Shown in pieces: positions 24,395 through 32,473 of a stretch of 64,000 bases of DNA. The notes under the pieces are model-generated. The model did not search any database. It had not been told where the DNA came from and saw nothing but the letters and a program-made list of their open reading frames with translations. The stretch comes from an uncultured Anaerotignum sp. (GTDB lineage: Bacteria; Bacillota; Clostridia; Lachnospirales; Anaerotignaceae). A program made the translations under genes and the position numbers. The stretch covers positions 1-64,000 of the forward strand of contig NZ_CAKQVD010000003.1 of the NCBI RefSeq assembly GCF_934277605.1, written 5' to 3'. How positions within the stretch are numbered: the first letter of the stretch is position 1; each line of letters begins with the position of its first letter.

Positions 24395-24547
24395 TTACTC
24401 CTGATGGGTGGGCTGCTTTTTCTCCTTCGCAATATGCTGTAGGATATCCAGAAGGTCCTGCATCTCAGATGTGTGCAGGGAGGATTCGATGTGGTCGATT
24501 TCCATAATAGGCTGATATCTGCTTAATTCTTCTTTAAAATTAAACAC
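24395..24547 (-). CDS. small ORF of 50 residues between folC and the TPR gene
   Basis: A GTG start at 24547 with GGAGG 8 bases upstream opens a frame for MFNFKEELSRYQPIMEIDHI… ending IAKEKKQPTHQE. It lies 36 bases after folC and 17 bases before the TPR gene on the same strand, with conventional operon spacing. The product is charged, helical and soluble-looking, with no motif I recognise. The good ribosome site and tight fit between neighbours support it as a real gene. Confidence 0.6.
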   Translation of the reverse strand: MFNFKEELSRYQPIMEIDHIESSLHTSEMQDLLDILQHIAKEKKQPTHQE

Positions 24548-24583
24548 GGGACATTCCTCCGTTTCAAATTACTTTCCGTGTGA

Positions 24584-25879
24584 TTATGCTTTTTGGGTAA
24601 TGTGTGTACGCATGGCACCAATCATATATAAGGAGCCACAGCAGAGAATGATTCCGTCTGTTGCGGTCAAGCTATACGCCTTTTCATAGGCGGCCTCGAT
24701 TTCCTTTTCCGTATAGACAGTGCCGTTAAAATCAGAAATGGAACGGGCAAAAGAAAAAACATCCAGCTTTCGCTCGCTGTGCGGCTCTGTCAGGATGACA
24801 GTTTCCGCAAAGGGAAGGATTTCCTCCGCCATTTTCTGATATTCCTTGTCTCCCAATACACCGAGAATGAGAGTAACCTTTTTCTCTCTGAAATAAAGGG
24901 AGAGTGATTTTGCAAGCTGCCGAATCCCGTCGGCATTGTGGGCACCGTCCAAAATAACGAGGGGCGCCTTGCCGCAAAGCTCCATTCTGCCTGCCCAACG
25001 GGCATTTTTCAAACCCTCACGCAAGGCTTTTTCGGAAATATGCAGGCCGCATTTTTGCAATACAATGCAAGCCTCCAAAACAGCCAGACAGTTTTCGATT
25101 TGATAGGAGCCAAGCAGGGATAATTCCAGATTGTGCAAGGATATGTTTTTATTTTTGACAGAAAAAACAGTCCCTTCCAATGTTTGCGAAGCGACGATGA
25201 TTTCTGCATCATTCAAGCAATAGAATGGAGCATCCATCCGGTCTGCTACATCCTTAATGATATTATATACTATTTCCTCTTGGGAATACAACACCACAGG
25301 ACAATTTTTCTTAATGATACCGGCCTTTTCCATAGCGATTTTTTCGATGGTATCTCCGAGAAAATCCGTATGGTCAATGCTGATGGACATAATGAGAGAA
25401 AGTAGTGGCGCAGGCAAAACATTTGTGGCATCAAACCTGCCGCCAAGCCCAACCTCCAAAATCAAAACATCCACCTGCTCTTCATAAAAATAATGAAAGG
25501 CAGCACCGGTGGTAATCTCAAAAAGGGTAGGCACAGGCTTGCCCTCTCTTTCCAGTTCCTCGCAAAGCCTGCGAATCAAGGAGATTTCCTTCGCAAAGGC
25601 GGCATCGGAAATTTCCTCTCCGTTGATTTGGTAGCGCTCGTTGTAGCTTTCAAGGTGCGGGGAGGTGTAGGTGCCGACATGATAGCCTGCTTCCTTTAAA
25701 ACAGAAGAAAGCATGGCAACGGCAGAACCCTTCCCGTTTGTTCCTGCAACATGGATGACAGAAAGCTTTTTTTCCGGATTTCCGAGCTTATCACAAAGCA
25801 ATTGTATGCGTTCCAGCCCCGGCACAGAACCAAAGCCGACCTCTTGTTCTAAATAATGGATACACTCCTGATAATTCAC
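24584..25879 (-). CDS. folC: folylpolyglutamate synthase / dihydrofolate synthase
   Basis: Adds glutamate to folates (Mur-ligase family), in the cytosol. The GTG at 25879 is the start: GGGAGG lies 7 bases upstream, and the long N-terminal extension possible from 26092 overlaps the promoter and has no folC similarity. That leaves 431 residues, the normal size. Signatures are the ATP loop GTNGKGS at 46-52, SPHLESYNERYQING (family motif), LEVGLGGRFDATN and HTDFLGDTIEKIAMEKAGI. Two small genes follow in the same direction. Confidence 0.95.
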   Translation of the reverse strand: MNYQECIHYLEQEVGFGSVPGLERIQLLCDKLGNPEKKLSVIHVAGTNGKGSAVAMLSSVLKEAGYHVGTYTSPHLESYNERYQINGEEISDAAFAKEISLIRRLCEELEREGKPVPTLFEITTGAAFHYFYEEQVDVLILEVGLGGRFDATNVLPAPLLSLIMSISIDHTDFLGDTIEKIAMEKAGIIKKNCPVVLYSQEEIVYNIIKDVADRMDAPFYCLNDAEIIVASQTLEGTVFSVKNKNISLHNLELSLLGSYQIENCLAVLEACIVLQKCGLHISEKALREGLKNARWAGRMELCGKAPLVILDGAHNADGIRQLAKSLSLYFREKKVTLILGVLGDKEYQKMAEEILPFAETVILTEPHSERKLDVFSFARSISDFNGTVYTEKEIEAAYEKAYSLTATDGIILCCGSLYMIGAMRTHITQKA

Positions 25880-25910
25880 AGGCCCACCTCCCGAAATTTG
25901 TCTATTCTTC

Positions 25911-25938
25911 ATTATAGCAAAGCCGCTGAATTGTGCAA
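25911..25938 (-). promoter_or_regulatory. folC promoter
   Basis: On the minus strand TTGCAC, 16-base spacer, TATAAT. The leader is about 25 bases. Confidence 0.6.
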
Positions 25939-25994
25939 GAACCTTAATAAAATTGAAAAGAAAAAATCTGTTCCTCCTGTCGAAAAAGAAAAGG

Positions 25995-26023
25995 TTGTGT
26001 GCCATGAAAGAAAACGGTATAAT
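25995..26023 (+). promoter_or_regulatory. mltG operon promoter
   Basis: TTGTGT (25995-26000), 17-base spacer, TATAAT (26018-26023). It faces away from the folC promoter; the two -35 boxes are about 57 bases apart. Confidence 0.6.
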
Positions 26024-26055
26024 GATATGATGGAATAAAGAAAGGAGCATCATAT

Positions 26056-27507
26056 ATGGATGATAGATTAGATAAAGAGGGCGCAGATACACAATATCCG
26101 CACAGAGAAAGCCATATCACAGAGGGGCATACCAGATATCCCGTCAGAGAGGAACGCCGTCCGCTGCGTTTTTCTTCGGAGCATCGCAGTGCGGTTGAAC
26201 GAAGGGATGAAACAGAAAACGACATGACTGCCTATGAACAGCGGACAGCCGCAAGAAGAAGCGAATATTTGCATAGCACCTATGAGCAGGAGCAGCACCG
26301 CCAAGACGAGCGGGAGAGGAAGGAGGCATACAAAAGAGAGATGCCCAAAAGAGAGATACCCAAAAGAGAGCCATCTCCGAGAGAAGAATATGCCTATGCG
26401 GACAAGCCTGCAAGAGCGCAGAAGGCAAGAGGAAATGCACAGGGAAAGAAAAAGCACCGCAAAAAACGTCATCTCACCCGTTTTTCCAAGGGGCTGATTC
26501 TTGCTGTGATTGCGTTAATCATTGGGATTGGCTCCTTTGCTTTTATGAGCCACATGATGAATCCGCCAGAGGAAGAGGTACAGCTGAGCGGGAAAACCGT
26601 ATCGGTTACCATTCCGGAGGGGGCAAGCACAGATGCGATTGCACAGATTTTGAAGGAAAACAAGCTGATTCACAGTGTATTCGGCTTTAAGCTGACCAGT
26701 AAGCTGGAGGGCTTTGACGGTACCTATAAGCAGGGCACCTATGATATTGATACCGGCTTAACCAAGCGTCAGATTATGGAGCTTTTGCAGAGCGGTAAAA
26801 TTGCAGTGAATTTGAAAATAACGATTCCCGAGGGCTATACTGTAAAGCAGATTGCGGCAAAGGTTGCGGAAACGGAGCTTTGTACGGCGGATGAATTTAT
26901 TGAGGAATGTAACAAAGGAAGCTTTTCCTATGATTTCTTGAAGGATTTGCCCGATAGAGAATATAAGCTGGAGGGCTATCTCTTTCCCGACACCTATTTC
27001 CTGCAGGAAGGCATGACTGCACATGATATCATTGATGCCATGCTGGCAAGATTTGATAAAATGTATACAAAGGAATATCAGCAGGCTGTTACGGACAGTG
27101 GATACACATTGGATGAAATCGTAACCATTGCCTCTATGATTGAAAAGGAAATTAAGGTGGAATCGGAGCGTCCCACTGCGGCAGGCGTAATTTATAACCG
27201 TTTGAAAGACAATATGTCCTTGGGCATTGATGCAACTGTGCTTTATGCCGTGGGGAAAACAGGCGGAGAGCTTACAAGTGCGGATTTGGAGACAGATTCC
27301 CCTTATAATACCCGTAAAAACAAGGGCTTGCCCTTAGGCCCGATTGCAAACCCCGGCGAGTCTTCCTTTAAAGCGGCGCTGTATCCGGAGGATAACAGCT
27401 ATCTCTATTATGTGGTTGAGGCAGTGGGCAAGGATAACCATGTATATTGCGAAACCTATGATGAATTTTTGGCGGCAAAAAGAGCATATAACGCCAGTGT
27501 CCAGTAA
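26056..27507 (+). CDS. mltG: endolytic murein transglycosylase MltG (YceG-like)
   Basis: Cuts nascent glycan strands outside the membrane. The 483-residue protein has an unusually long cytoplasmic N-terminus (about 1-142), very charged, with PKRE-type units repeated around residues 97-112, then a membrane span (about 144-165) and a LysM-like region (VSVTIPEGASTDAIAQIL). The YceG catalytic domain carries E363 in ASMIEKE and ends with LPLGPIANPG. AAAGGAG lies upstream of the ATG. It is first in mltG-trmR-trhP, the same order as yrrL-yrrM-yrrN/O in Bacillus. Confidence 0.95.
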   Translation: MDDRLDKEGADTQYPHRESHITEGHTRYPVREERRPLRFSSEHRSAVERRDETENDMTAYEQRTAARRSEYLHSTYEQEQHRQDERERKEAYKREMPKREIPKREPSPREEYAYADKPARAQKARGNAQGKKKHRKKRHLTRFSKGLILAVIALIIGIGSFAFMSHMMNPPEEEVQLSGKTVSVTIPEGASTDAIAQILKENKLIHSVFGFKLTSKLEGFDGTYKQGTYDIDTGLTKRQIMELLQSGKIAVNLKITIPEGYTVKQIAAKVAETELCTADEFIEECNKGSFSYDFLKDLPDREYKLEGYLFPDTYFLQEGMTAHDIIDAMLARFDKMYTKEYQQAVTDSGYTLDEIVTIASMIEKEIKVESERPTAAGVIYNRLKDNMSLGIDATVLYAVGKTGGELTSADLETDSPYNTRKNKGLPLGPIANPGESSFKAALYPEDNSYLYYVVEAVGKDNHVYCETYDEFLAAKRAYNASVQ

Positions 27508-27525
27508 GAATTAGGAGAGAAGAAA

Positions 27526-28224
27526 ATGAATTATGTAACCGATGATACGATGAACGCCTATCTGCGCAGCGTACAGCCGTTGTATGATGGCGTTTTGGGC
27601 GAGATTCAGAAAGAGGCAATTGCGGCAGAGGTGCCGATTGTACCGCCTGAGGTGGCACGCCTGTTGAGTGTCCTCTTGACGATGCAGAAACCGAAAAATA
27701 TTTTGGAAATCGGCACAGCAGTTGCCTTTTCCGCAGGGCTGATGTGCCGTTATCTGCCCGAGGACGGCACAGTCACAACCATTGACCGCTATGAAGTGAT
27801 GCTCAAGGATGCCCGTGTGAATATCGAACGAATGGGCTTGCAGGATAAAATCAAAATCTTGGAGGGGGATGCGGCAGATATTCTGCCAACATTGGAAGGC
27901 CCTTATGATGTTATTTTTATGGATGCGGCAAAGGGACAGTATCAGGCCTTTTTACCGCATTGCCTGCGTCTTTTGTCCGTCGGGGGATTGCTGATTGTAG
28001 ATGATGTGCTGCAGGGCGGTACGATTGCGCAAACCCGTTTCAGTGTGCCGCGCAGACAGCGTACCATTCATAAGCGCTTGCGTAATTTCCTTTGGGAGAT
28101 TACCCACCATGACGCCCTGGAAACCTCTATCATTCCCATTGGGGATGGAGTGGCACTGTGCTACAAAAAGAAGGAAATCAGCCTTGAAGCAAAAACAGAA
28201 GGAGAAACCGATGATGCAGAATAA
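27526..28224 (+). CDS. trmR: tRNA 5-hydroxyuridine methyltransferase TrmR (YrrM-like O-methyltransferase)
   Basis: A class I SAM-dependent O-methyltransferase of 232 residues. The SAM site is LEIGTAVAFSAG, followed by ID at the end of strand 2 and FMDAAKGQY. In Bacillus the orthologue in the same mltG-adjacent position methylates ho5U34 to mo5U34 in tRNA. The next gene here is the U32-family enzyme that makes ho5U, which strengthens that assignment over a generic catechol-type methyltransferase. Its stop codon overlaps the start of trhP by 14 bases. Confidence 0.87.
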   Translation: MNYVTDDTMNAYLRSVQPLYDGVLGEIQKEAIAAEVPIVPPEVARLLSVLLTMQKPKNILEIGTAVAFSAGLMCRYLPEDGTVTTIDRYEVMLKDARVNIERMGLQDKIKILEGDAADILPTLEGPYDVIFMDAAKGQYQAFLPHCLRLLSVGGLLIVDDVLQGGTIAQTRFSVPRRQRTIHKRLRNFLWEITHHDALETSIIPIGDGVALCYKKKEISLEAKTEGETDDAE

Positions 28225-29464
28225 AAAGAAAATGGAATTGCTGGCCCCTGCCGGCGATTTGGAAAAATTGAAAATTGCCGTATTATACGGCGCAGATGCC
28301 GTTTATATCGGCGGAGAGGCGTATGGCCTGCGTGCCAAGGCAAAGAATTTTGATATGGATACCATGGCGGAGGGTGTAAAATTCGCTCATGCGCATGGTG
28401 TAAAGGTTTATGTGACAGCCAACATTTTTGCACATAACCCCGATTTTGAGGGGATGGCGGAATATTTCCAAGCAGTTGAGAAAATCGGCGTGGATGCACT
28501 GATTATTTCTGATTTGGGTGTATTTTCCGTTGCAAAGGAAGCAGTTCCGAATATGGAAATTCACGTTTCCACGCAGGCAAATAATACGAACTACAAATCC
28601 GCACAAATGTGGCATCGGTTGGGCGCACAGCGTGTTGTGGTCGCAAGAGAGCTTTCCATGAAGGAAATCCGTGAAATTCGGGACAGTATTCCCGCAGATA
28701 TGGAAATTGAAGCCTTCGTGCATGGCGCCATGTGCATTTCCTATTCCGGCAGATGCCTCTTGAGCAATTATCTTGCGGGCAGAGATGCCAATAAGGGTGC
28801 CTGCGCACATCCCTGCCGCTGGAAATATCATTTGGTGGAGGAGACCAGACCGGGCGAATATATGCCGATTGAGGAAAACGAAAGAGGAACCTATATTTAT
28901 AATTCCAAAGACCTTTGTATGATTGAGCATATCCCCGATGTTGAGAGGGCAGGCATTTATAGCTTGAAAATTGAGGGACGCATGAAAACACCGTTTTATG
29001 TCGGCACGGTTGTGAAGGCATACAGACAGGCGATTGATGATTATTTTACAGATCCTAAGCTTTATGAGGAGCGCCTGCCGTATTATTTGGCAGAGGTTTC
29101 CAAGGCAAGCCACAGAGATTACACCACAGCCTTTTATTATGGCAAGCCGGACGGCAATCAGCAGGTGTATACCAATAATTCCTATATCCGTGAATATGAT
29201 TTTATCGGCATGGTGCAGGAGGATTGGGATGAGGAAACAGGCTTTGCATTGGTTGAGCAGAGAAACAAATTTTCTGTCGGAGAGGAAATTGAGGTTATGC
29301 CTGCGAAGGACGATTCCTATGCCATGAAGGTAACGGAAATCCGCAACCAAAACGGCGAAGCCGTTGTATCCGCACCACACCCGCAGGAGCTGCTGCAGGT
29401 GAAATTTGAGAAGCCTGTGAAGAAATTTGATATGCTGCGCAAGGTTCCTTCGGATGCAAAATAA
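28211..29464 (+). CDS. trhP: U32-family tRNA uridine hydroxylation protein TrhP
   Basis: A 417-residue protein annotated as peptidase U32 in older work; members of this branch are needed for ho5U34 formation in tRNA. The ATG at 28211 is chosen because AAGGAG ends 6 bases before it; an upstream extension reads through trmR out of frame and is not real. The N-terminus ELLAPAGDLEKLKIAVLYGADAVYIGG is diagnostic. The Cys cluster follows near 170-195: MCISYSGRCLLSNY and GACAHPCRW. Its product would be the substrate for TrmR encoded just upstream. Confidence 0.9.
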   Translation: MMQNKKKMELLAPAGDLEKLKIAVLYGADAVYIGGEAYGLRAKAKNFDMDTMAEGVKFAHAHGVKVYVTANIFAHNPDFEGMAEYFQAVEKIGVDALIISDLGVFSVAKEAVPNMEIHVSTQANNTNYKSAQMWHRLGAQRVVVARELSMKEIREIRDSIPADMEIEAFVHGAMCISYSGRCLLSNYLAGRDANKGACAHPCRWKYHLVEETRPGEYMPIEENERGTYIYNSKDLCMIEHIPDVERAGIYSLKIEGRMKTPFYVGTVVKAYRQAIDDYFTDPKLYEERLPYYLAEVSKASHRDYTTAFYYGKPDGNQQVYTNNSYIREYDFIGMVQEDWDEETGFALVEQRNKFSVGEEIEVMPAKDDSYAMKVTEIRNQNGEAVVSAPHPQELLQVKFEKPVKKFDMLRKVPSDAK

Positions 29465-29484
29465 TTTGTTCGGATGCAAAATAA
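29449..29484 (+). repeat. tandem duplication spanning the trhP stop codon
   Basis: TTCGGATGCAAAATAA occurs at 29449-29464 and again at 29469-29484 (16 of 16 bases, period 20). The first copy encodes the last residues and stop of trhP. The second lies just downstream, before the marR promoter. Confidence 0.85.
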
Positions 29485-29487
29485 CTC

Positions 29488-29516
29488 TTGATTTTTTTTC
29501 AAAAAAAAGCTACCAT
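29488..29516 (+). promoter_or_regulatory. possible promoter of the MarR gene
   Basis: TTGATT (29488-29493), 17-base spacer, TACCAT (29511-29516), each 4 of 6 to consensus. Spacer is almost pure T then A. Confidence 0.35.
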
Positions 29517-29551
29517 AATAGAGTATTCTAAAGGAAAGAACGGTAAAACTT

Positions 29552-29977
29552 ATGGAACTTACACAATGTATCAATTACTTATTAACAACTTCACAGCATA
29601 CAGTTTTTCAATATTTGAGCGGTAAGCTTTCCGAATATGATTTAACCCCTTCACAATATGGGGTGTTAAGCTGTTTGTGGCAAAGGGATTTTGCAACACC
29701 AAAGCAAATTTCCGAAATTTTATGCTTGGAAACCTCGACGATTTCCGGTGTTCTGGATCGTATGCAGAAAAAAGGACTGATTGACCGAGTAATCAATCGG
29801 GAGGACAGGAGAGAGGTTCGTGTTGTGCCGACAGAAAAGGGAAAGCAACTGCAAGAGCCGATTACGGAAATTATTGATAAGGTAAATGAAGAGGTTTTGA
29901 AGTGTTTTACAGAGGAAGAAGTAACCGCCTTAAAAAATGCACTGCGTTTGATTGCAGATGGCAGCCACTTTAAATAA
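29552..29977 (+). CDS. MarR-family transcriptional regulator
   Basis: A 141-residue winged-helix DNA-binding protein. The recognition region reads FATPKQISEILCLETSTISGVLDRMQKKGLI and the wing RVINREDRREVRVVPTEKG, which is the MarR pattern. It has helices at both ends for dimerisation. It is a single gene between its own weak promoter and a terminator. The neighbours (trhP, sigK) give no hint of its target. No Cys suggests a redox sensor of the OhrR type beyond two scattered residues. Confidence 0.9.
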   Translation: MELTQCINYLLTTSQHTVFQYLSGKLSEYDLTPSQYGVLSCLWQRDFATPKQISEILCLETSTISGVLDRMQKKGLIDRVINREDRREVRVVPTEKGKQLQEPITEIIDKVNEEVLKCFTEEEVTALKNALRLIADGSHFK

Positions 29978-29986
29978 AAGAGAAGC

Positions 29987-30020
29987 AAAGCAGTTCTGAG
30001 AAATCGGGGCTGCTTTTTTT
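29987..30020 (+). terminator. MarR gene terminator
   Basis: AAAGCAG (29987-29993) pairs with CTGCTTT (30010-30016), extended inwards through wobble pairs, GAAA-type loop, then TTTT. Confidence 0.7.
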
Positions 30021-30056
30021 GTGTGAAAAAGGATATGTAGCAGGGCAATGCCCTGT

Positions 30057-30737
30057 TTATTGCTGAAAGGCGGCACGCAGCTTTTTGAGCGCCTTTTTTT
30101 CGATCCGGGAGATGTAGGAGCGGGAAAGACCGAGCCGAGCGGCAATCTCCTGCTGCGTCAGCTCATCCTGTCCCCATAATCCGTAACGATAGATGATAAC
30201 AAATTGCTCTCGCCTGCTCAGCCGCTTTTGCACCGCTTGCAGCATTTTTTTGGATTCTACGGCAAGATGAAGCTGCTCCGCAAAATCGGGAGTTTCGCTG
30301 TTGATGATATCCAGGATTACAATTTCATTTCCATCCCTGTCTGTGCCAATCGGCTCATAAAGGGAAATATCATTTTGAAATTTTTTGGAAAACCGCAGAG
30401 ACATCAAAATTTCGTTTTCAATACACCGAGAGGCATACGTCGCAAGACGTATGCTTTTTTCGTTGTCATAAGAAAGAATTGCCTTAATCAGACCGACAAT
30501 GCCAATGGAGATCAGCTCCTCCGGCTCTCGATGTGTGCTGGTGTATTTTTTTGCAATGTGGGCAACCAGCCGCAGATTATGCAAAATGAGTGTTTGCTTG
30601 GCGGTTTCCCTTTCGGCATCTGTTCCGTCCCGAAAGGAGAGCAGAAGCCGCTTTTCCTCCTCCTTGGAAAGAGGCTGCGGGAAGGAGCCGCCTGAAGAAA
30701 AGGCACATAACAGGGGTATCAATAAAAGAGAAAGCAC
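30057..30737 (-). CDS. sigK: RNA polymerase sporulation sigma factor SigK
   Basis: Late mother-cell sigma factor. The GTG at 30737 is chosen because GGAGG lies 7 bases before it, giving 226 residues. A hydrophobic N-terminus (LSLLLIPLLCAFSSGGSF) corresponds to the pro-sequence that tethers inactive pro-sigma-K. Region 2 reads HNLRLVAHIAKKY and EELISIGIVGLIKAI. The SLYEPIGTDRDGNEI linker and QEIAARLGLSRSYISRIEKKALKKL (region 4) fit SigK better than SigE. The gene is whole, with no interrupting skin element. It diverges from the spoIIA operon. Confidence 0.93.
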   Translation of the reverse strand: MLSLLLIPLLCAFSSGGSFPQPLSKEEEKRLLLSFRDGTDAERETAKQTLILHNLRLVAHIAKKYTSTHREPEELISIGIVGLIKAILSYDNEKSIRLATYASRCIENEILMSLRFSKKFQNDISLYEPIGTDRDGNEIVILDIINSETPDFAEQLHLAVESKKMLQAVQKRLSRREQFVIIYRYGLWGQDELTQQEIAARLGLSRSYISRIEKKALKKLRAAFQQ

Positions 30738-30912
30738 AGGCACACCTCCGAATAAAAGGGGATACTTTATACTATGGCGAAGTGCTGTTGTCTGTGCGTG
30801 TCTGAATGGAAGTTTTCCTGTCCAATTTTTAAAGCAGGGGGCGAAAGTTGCGGTCAAAAGAGAAAAAAACAAGCATGGAATCATGTATGCTTTTGGAAAG
30901 GAGGAATTTTTT

Positions 30913-31272
30913 ATGGAATTAAAATTTAAACGGAAAAATAAAACACTGATTATATTGATAGCGGGAGAAATTGATCATCATACGGCGAAGGAGCTACGCT
31001 GTAAAACGGAGAGTGCCTTAGAGCAGATGGGCGGAAAAAACATTGTCTTTGGCTTTGCGGAGGTTTCCTTTATGGATAGCTCAGGCATTGGCGTGATGAT
31101 TGGCAGATATAAGCAAATTCAGGCACTCGGCGGAAGGATTGCCATTGCCTGTCCAAATGAAAAAATAGAGGAAATCCTTTGCCTTTCCGGCTTATCTCGT
31201 TTGTTGCCGTCCTTCCTATCCATAGAAGCGGCGGTAGCCTATACAGAGGGGAGGGAATCGGATGCGGTTTGA
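30913..31272 (+). CDS. spoIIAA: anti-sigma F factor antagonist SpoIIAA
   Basis: A 119-residue STAS-domain protein that releases sigma F by binding SpoIIAB. The phosphorylated serine is S57 in SFMDSSGIGVMIGRY. AAAGGAGG lies 8 bases before the ATG; the upstream in-frame extension is antisense to sigK and not real. First gene of the spoIIA operon; it overlaps spoIIAB by 11 bases. Confidence 0.95.
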   Translation: MELKFKRKNKTLIILIAGEIDHHTAKELRCKTESALEQMGGKNIVFGFAEVSFMDSSGIGVMIGRYKQIQALGGRIAIACPNEKIEEILCLSGLSRLLPSFLSIEAAVAYTEGRESDAV

Positions 31273-31690
31273 AAATGAAGCAAGGGTATTTTTTCGTGCA
31301 AAATCAGAAAACGAAGGCTTTGCCCGCTTATTTGCGGCAGGCTTTTTGACACAGCTTGACCCAACCATTTCGGAGCTGACGGATGTCAAAACGGCTGTTT
31401 CGGAGGCGGTTACCAATGCGATTATCCATGGCTATGAGGAAAAGGAGGGCTTGGTTGAGCTTTTCTGTGCCTATGCAGGCCGAAAAATCTACATAGAGGT
31501 TGCGGATAAGGGCAGGGGAATTGAAAATATTGCAAGGGCAAGAGAGCCGCTGTATACCTCAAAGCCTGAGCTGGAGCGTTCCGGTATGGGCTTTACGATT
31601 ATGGAGACCTTCATGGAGGGTGTTCGGATCGAAAGCCGCATAGGAGAAGGCACACGCATTTTCATGGAAAAAACACTGGCAAAGGAGTGA
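31262..31690 (+). CDS. spoIIAB: anti-sigma F factor / serine kinase SpoIIAB
   Basis: A 142-residue GHKL ATPase that holds sigma F inactive and phosphorylates SpoIIAA. The N-box EAVTNAIIHGYE, DKGRGIENI (G1) and GMGFTIMETFMEGV (G2) are in order. The start overlaps the end of spoIIAA, the usual translational coupling in this operon. Confidence 0.95.
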   Translation: MRFENEARVFFRAKSENEGFARLFAAGFLTQLDPTISELTDVKTAVSEAVTNAIIHGYEEKEGLVELFCAYAGRKIYIEVADKGRGIENIARAREPLYTSKPELERSGMGFTIMETFMEGVRIESRIGEGTRIFMEKTLAKE

Positions 31691-31694
31691 TTCC

Positions 31695-32417
31695 GTGGAG
31701 CAGACTTACGAATGGATTCGTCGGGCGCAGGCAGGAGATGCTGCCGCAAAGGACAGACTGCTGCAGGAAAATTCCGGCTTGATTTGGAGCGTGGTGGGAC
31801 GCTTTCGGGGACGAGGAGAACAGGAGGACTTATACCAGATTGGCGCCATCGGGCTTTTGAAGTGTATTGATAAATTTGATTTCAGCTATGATGTGAAATT
31901 TTCCACCTATGCCGTCCCCATGATTTTAGGGGAAATCAAACGATTTCTGCGGGATGACGGAACGGTAAAGGTCAGCCGAGGGCTAAAGGAGCTTTCTTGG
32001 AGAGCAAAAAGGGCACAGGAGACTGCATTGCAGGAGGAAAACCGAGAATTAAGCTTACAGGAGCTTGCACAACGGCTTGGCGTGGAGACAGAGGAATTGC
32101 TTTTGGCATTGGAATCTGCGAAGGAGGTGGAAAGCCTATATGCCTCGGCAGACGGCGCAGACGGCGCACTGCAAATCATTGATCGGCTTGCAGATACCAC
32201 AGAAAACGAAAAAATGATGGAGCGGCTTTCCTTGATGGAGGCATTGGCGAAGCTGGATGCCAAGCAGCGGCAAATCATCACGATGCGCTATTTTCAAGAC
32301 CGCACACAGGCGGATGTGGCAAGGTGCATTGGCATTTCGCAGGTGCAGGTGTCCCGCATTGAAAAACGGGTGCTGTCTGAATTGCGGGAATGCTTACAGG
32401 AAGGGGATGAAAAATGA
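31695..32417 (+). CDS. sigF: RNA polymerase sporulation sigma factor SigF (SpoIIAC)
   Basis: Early forespore sigma factor, 240 residues, starting with GTG after AAAGGAG. Region 2 is NSGLIWSVVGRF … EDLYQIGAIGLLKCIDKFDFSYDVKFSTYAVPMILGEIKRFLRDDG. Region 4 is DRTQADVARCIGISQVQVSRIEKRVL. It closes the spoIIA operon, 4 bases after spoIIAB. Confidence 0.95.
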   Translation: MEQTYEWIRRAQAGDAAAKDRLLQENSGLIWSVVGRFRGRGEQEDLYQIGAIGLLKCIDKFDFSYDVKFSTYAVPMILGEIKRFLRDDGTVKVSRGLKELSWRAKRAQETALQEENRELSLQELAQRLGVETEELLLALESAKEVESLYASADGADGALQIIDRLADTTENEKMMERLSLMEALAKLDAKQRQIITMRYFQDRTQADVARCIGISQVQVSRIEKRVLSELRECLQEGDEK

Positions 32418-32421
32418 AATG

Positions 32422-32473
32422 AAAAAGGGTGGGTAAGCAGAGAAACGGGTTCTCATGCAGCCCACCGCTTTTT
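32422..32473. terminator. bidirectional terminator after sigF
   Basis: AAAAAG plus GTGGG pair with CCCAC plus CTTTTT, with an inner GAGAA/TTCTC helix. It sits between convergent sigF and the zinc-ribbon gene. Confidence 0.75.

Noticed and set aside
25880..26092. 71-residue N-terminal extension of FolC
   Set aside because: It crosses the folC promoter and has no folC similarity. The GTG at 25879 has a proper SD and gives the normal length.
30738..30884. N-terminal extension of SigK from an upstream ATG
   Set aside because: GTG 30737 has GGAGG at the right distance and yields the expected pro-sequence. The extension lies in the divergent control region.
30738..30912. Sigma H or sigma E promoters between sigK and spoIIAA
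   Set aside because: Some fragments resemble the consensus, but none had both hexamers at the right spacing, so none is listed.
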